Source: Cheiracanthium punctorium (Eukaryota > Arthropoda > Arachnida > Araneae > Cheiracanthiidae). From it: DNA of 64,000 nt. Location of the stretch: the NCBI GenBank assembly GCA_038373885.1, contig JAWZYV010016058.1, positions 1,860,001-1,924,000 on the forward strand. Direction: 5' to 3'. This document shows positions 61,739 through 64,000 of this stretch, piece by piece. Position 1 is the first letter of the stretch. Each line of letters begins with the position of its first letter. The position numbers and the translations under genes were made by a program. The notes beneath the pieces were generated by a model. The model did no database searches and was not told the DNA's origin. It was given only the letters and a program-made list of their open reading frames with translations.

Positions 61739-64000
61739 AAACCGGACATGAACAAAAGATATTGCAAGAAATGAGTTAGGCTATTGAAGAGAGAGGGAAA
61801 CTTAATAGTCAGCAGAAAATCGACAGAATTTACCTGATAATTAAAATTACACCTCCGGAGACCGGGCAAACAAAGGCAGAAATAATTTAAAGAAAAGGTA
61901 ATTATTTAAAAAAAAGATCCCAACAAAAAAAAAGATAATTAGTAGTAATTTAAAAGAAGTTAGCTATTGAGTTATAGAAGAAGAGTCATCCAGACCATTA
62001 TATCTCCTGACAAAAGGTATTTAAATTAAACTTCCCAGTTAATTACAAGTATTAAGAAAATAAATAATTAGTGGTTAAAACAATTAAAAAAATAAAAATT
62101 ACTGCTTTTGATTTGTAAAAAACATTATCCCCCAAAAACAATACAACATATTATCCTTCCTTCTCCCCCAAAAAATTTTTTACGAAGTAAAAAATTTTTC
62201 GTTGAGAAGCCAGGAACACACTGGTGAAATGTCTTGAGAAACAGCGTATAATACCATTTTGACAACTAAACCTGGGGAAGACCAGCCATGGCAGCCAGAG
62301 AAAAAAAAATTTTGCATAATGCAAAATACCTCAAATAACATCAAGAACCCATGTCCCAAGTCAGGACACATAAAAAAAAATTTCAACCCTATACCTACAT
62401 ATTCCATAAAGAAAAAATCAATCAAAAGGCAAAGTTTTACCTGCACATTCCTTCACAACAAAAACATACAGTATATATGTAGTACGACATAAAACATGAC
62501 AGAACAACATTAAACAAAGACAAAAAGGTAAAAAAAAAATCTTTGGTACAAAAGGGGTAATACGCAATACTGACCATGATGATTTAGAGTCCAAGGAAGT
62601 GGTCAGTAGCAAAGTTTTGTAAAGTCCTCATATAAGTAGTCACTACGTTGAGTTTGTTGTCACTAGCGTGGGTAAAAATCAGTTCAGAGATTTCCAAAAG
62701 TAAATAAAAGGCTAGTCAGTGTCATGTATTGAATACAAGACCACTAGCAGGCAAGGGCGGACAAGTACCTAGGATGTTGAACCACCCCCCTTTCAAAGAA
62801 AGCTGAGAAAAAAAAAATTTGACAGGGGCATGACAATCCCAAATTTGTAGAGAATGAAAAAACCCAATTAATGCATTAATTTAGAGGTTAAGTTGGTAAA
62901 AACATTAGGAGACAGGAGAGAAATGATCCCTGAATAACCTCACATCCAGCAGCAATTGGTCTGAGTACAACAGGCTAAACACCAGCCCAATTGTGACCCA
63001 AGAACAATCACCACCAAACATGGGGGTTAATTCAAGTGACCAAGAAGGCTCTAGAAACACATCTGGACACTAATCATTTTCTCCAAAGAGGAAAACAAAA
63101 CAAAACAAGGTAATTTTAAGAAAACAGCCCAAACCAGCATGAATAACTTAAAGCAAACACCCCCCCATATAACAACAGGTAACCAGAAGGTTGGTAGTAA
63201 CAAAAGGAATTACTTATTGTAAACAAAGTGAGAAAAAAAAATTTGAACCCTAAGTTTCTTAGACAAAGGCCCTGGGATTGTCTACACCAGCAAAGTTAAC
63301 AACTTTAAAATTTTCCTCAAGCCATTACAGAGAGAACAAAAGTTTGAACCCAGAAATCTCTGCACTGATTTGACAATTCCAGTACAAGTTTTTGTTTGAC
63401 ATAATCAGGTAAAAGTATTTTACGAAAACTTTCATGTGGTTAGACAGAAATAAAAGGTAAAAAAAAAAATATCACATGAATTATTGCAATGGCCCTTAGC
63501 CATACACAATTTGTACTACCAAAAGGGTACTACATCAGATTATAACACTTACACAAAATCATCAAACCATGCATATGTTACACTTTTTTTATTAATGGGA
63601 TAACTGGTCTTATTTTACAGGCATTTACATATTTAAAAGAACACTATGATAAATAATAACAAACAGTACATTTTATTTTTTATAAAAGAAAAAAACAATC
63701 TGAATATATCGTAATAGAAATTTAAATAAACACTTCTTTAATATAAATATTAATGGAATTTGATGTTTTCTGGGGCATACAGAATATCCGATGAATTATA
63801 ATTCAAAAACAAAACTTTATTCTTGCATAAATCTCACAAGTAAGAAAATTTCGCACGCACAACAATGATATTTGTAAACAAACAGTAATCCGAATAACCT
63901 GCCAAATCTTAAAACAAACGTTGGGTTCATTCCCGTACATAATGTTGTCTTTCCGAACGCAGTACCAGCGGAAAAAGTCGCTTGAAATATCATTAAATAT
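61739..64000. other. A-rich skewed DNA, no gene
   Basis: The strong A over T bias of the + strand continues to about 63500, with poly-A runs and CCCCCC runs. From about 63550 the composition returns to AT-balanced. No conserved domain, LTR or inverted end was recognised, and frames on both strands are short. Confidence 0.4.

Overview
The window is nuclear DNA of an animal, most probably an arthropod and possibly a chelicerate (the clade is a weak guess from the style of the transposons and SINEs). It is AT-rich, has spliced genes with GT..AG introns, tRNA-derived SINEs, long microsatellites, and a dense layer of decayed eukaryotic transposons. There is no bacterial gene layout, no operon, no CRISPR and no rRNA. 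Almost all long open frames are chance frames or transposon relics.

The one host gene that can be followed end to end is a ZIP-family (SLC39) membrane transporter on the + strand, 19260-33073. Three coding exons join in phase to 411 residues with eight membrane segments. The fold signature is clear, but the metal-binding residues of segments 2, 4 and 5 are replaced. Its introns are packed with insertions: a hAT MITE 37 bp after the exon-1 donor, a decayed TIR transposon (19968-22591), a piggyBac relic (23231-25492), a 77-bp hAT MITE just before exon 3, and a 2.4-kb Helitron (29529-31898). Two further weak host-exon candidates lie at 35612-36026 and 59840-60049.

Layout: 1-7 kb is mostly featureless AT-rich DNA with SINEs and a broken Tc1 element (2654-4144). 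7-19 kb holds a foldback element, hAT elements, SINEs, a 145-bp tandem repeat and two hAT transposase remnants that TTAA MITEs later split. 19-33 kb is the ZIP gene. 33-45 kb holds a pogo-like element with a nested SINE, nested TTAA elements, a 302-bp tandem duplication and a rearranged BEL/Pao retrotransposon. 45-64 kb holds a Helitron helicase relic split by a long-TIR MITE, several TIR elements, and an A-rich final 4 kb with an isolated CpG-rich block.

The strongest general pattern is nesting. A family of near-identical 276-bp MITEs flanked by TTAA (six copies) and related TTAA elements landed inside older transposons. In several cases the host reading frame is restored exactly when the insert and one target copy are ignored, so the order of insertion can be read from the sequence. 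I found no clear new multi-gene system. The best leads are the ligand-less ZIP protein, the TIR element carrying an uncharacterised protein, and the HTH-DUF6570 open frame lying antisense inside a Helitron.
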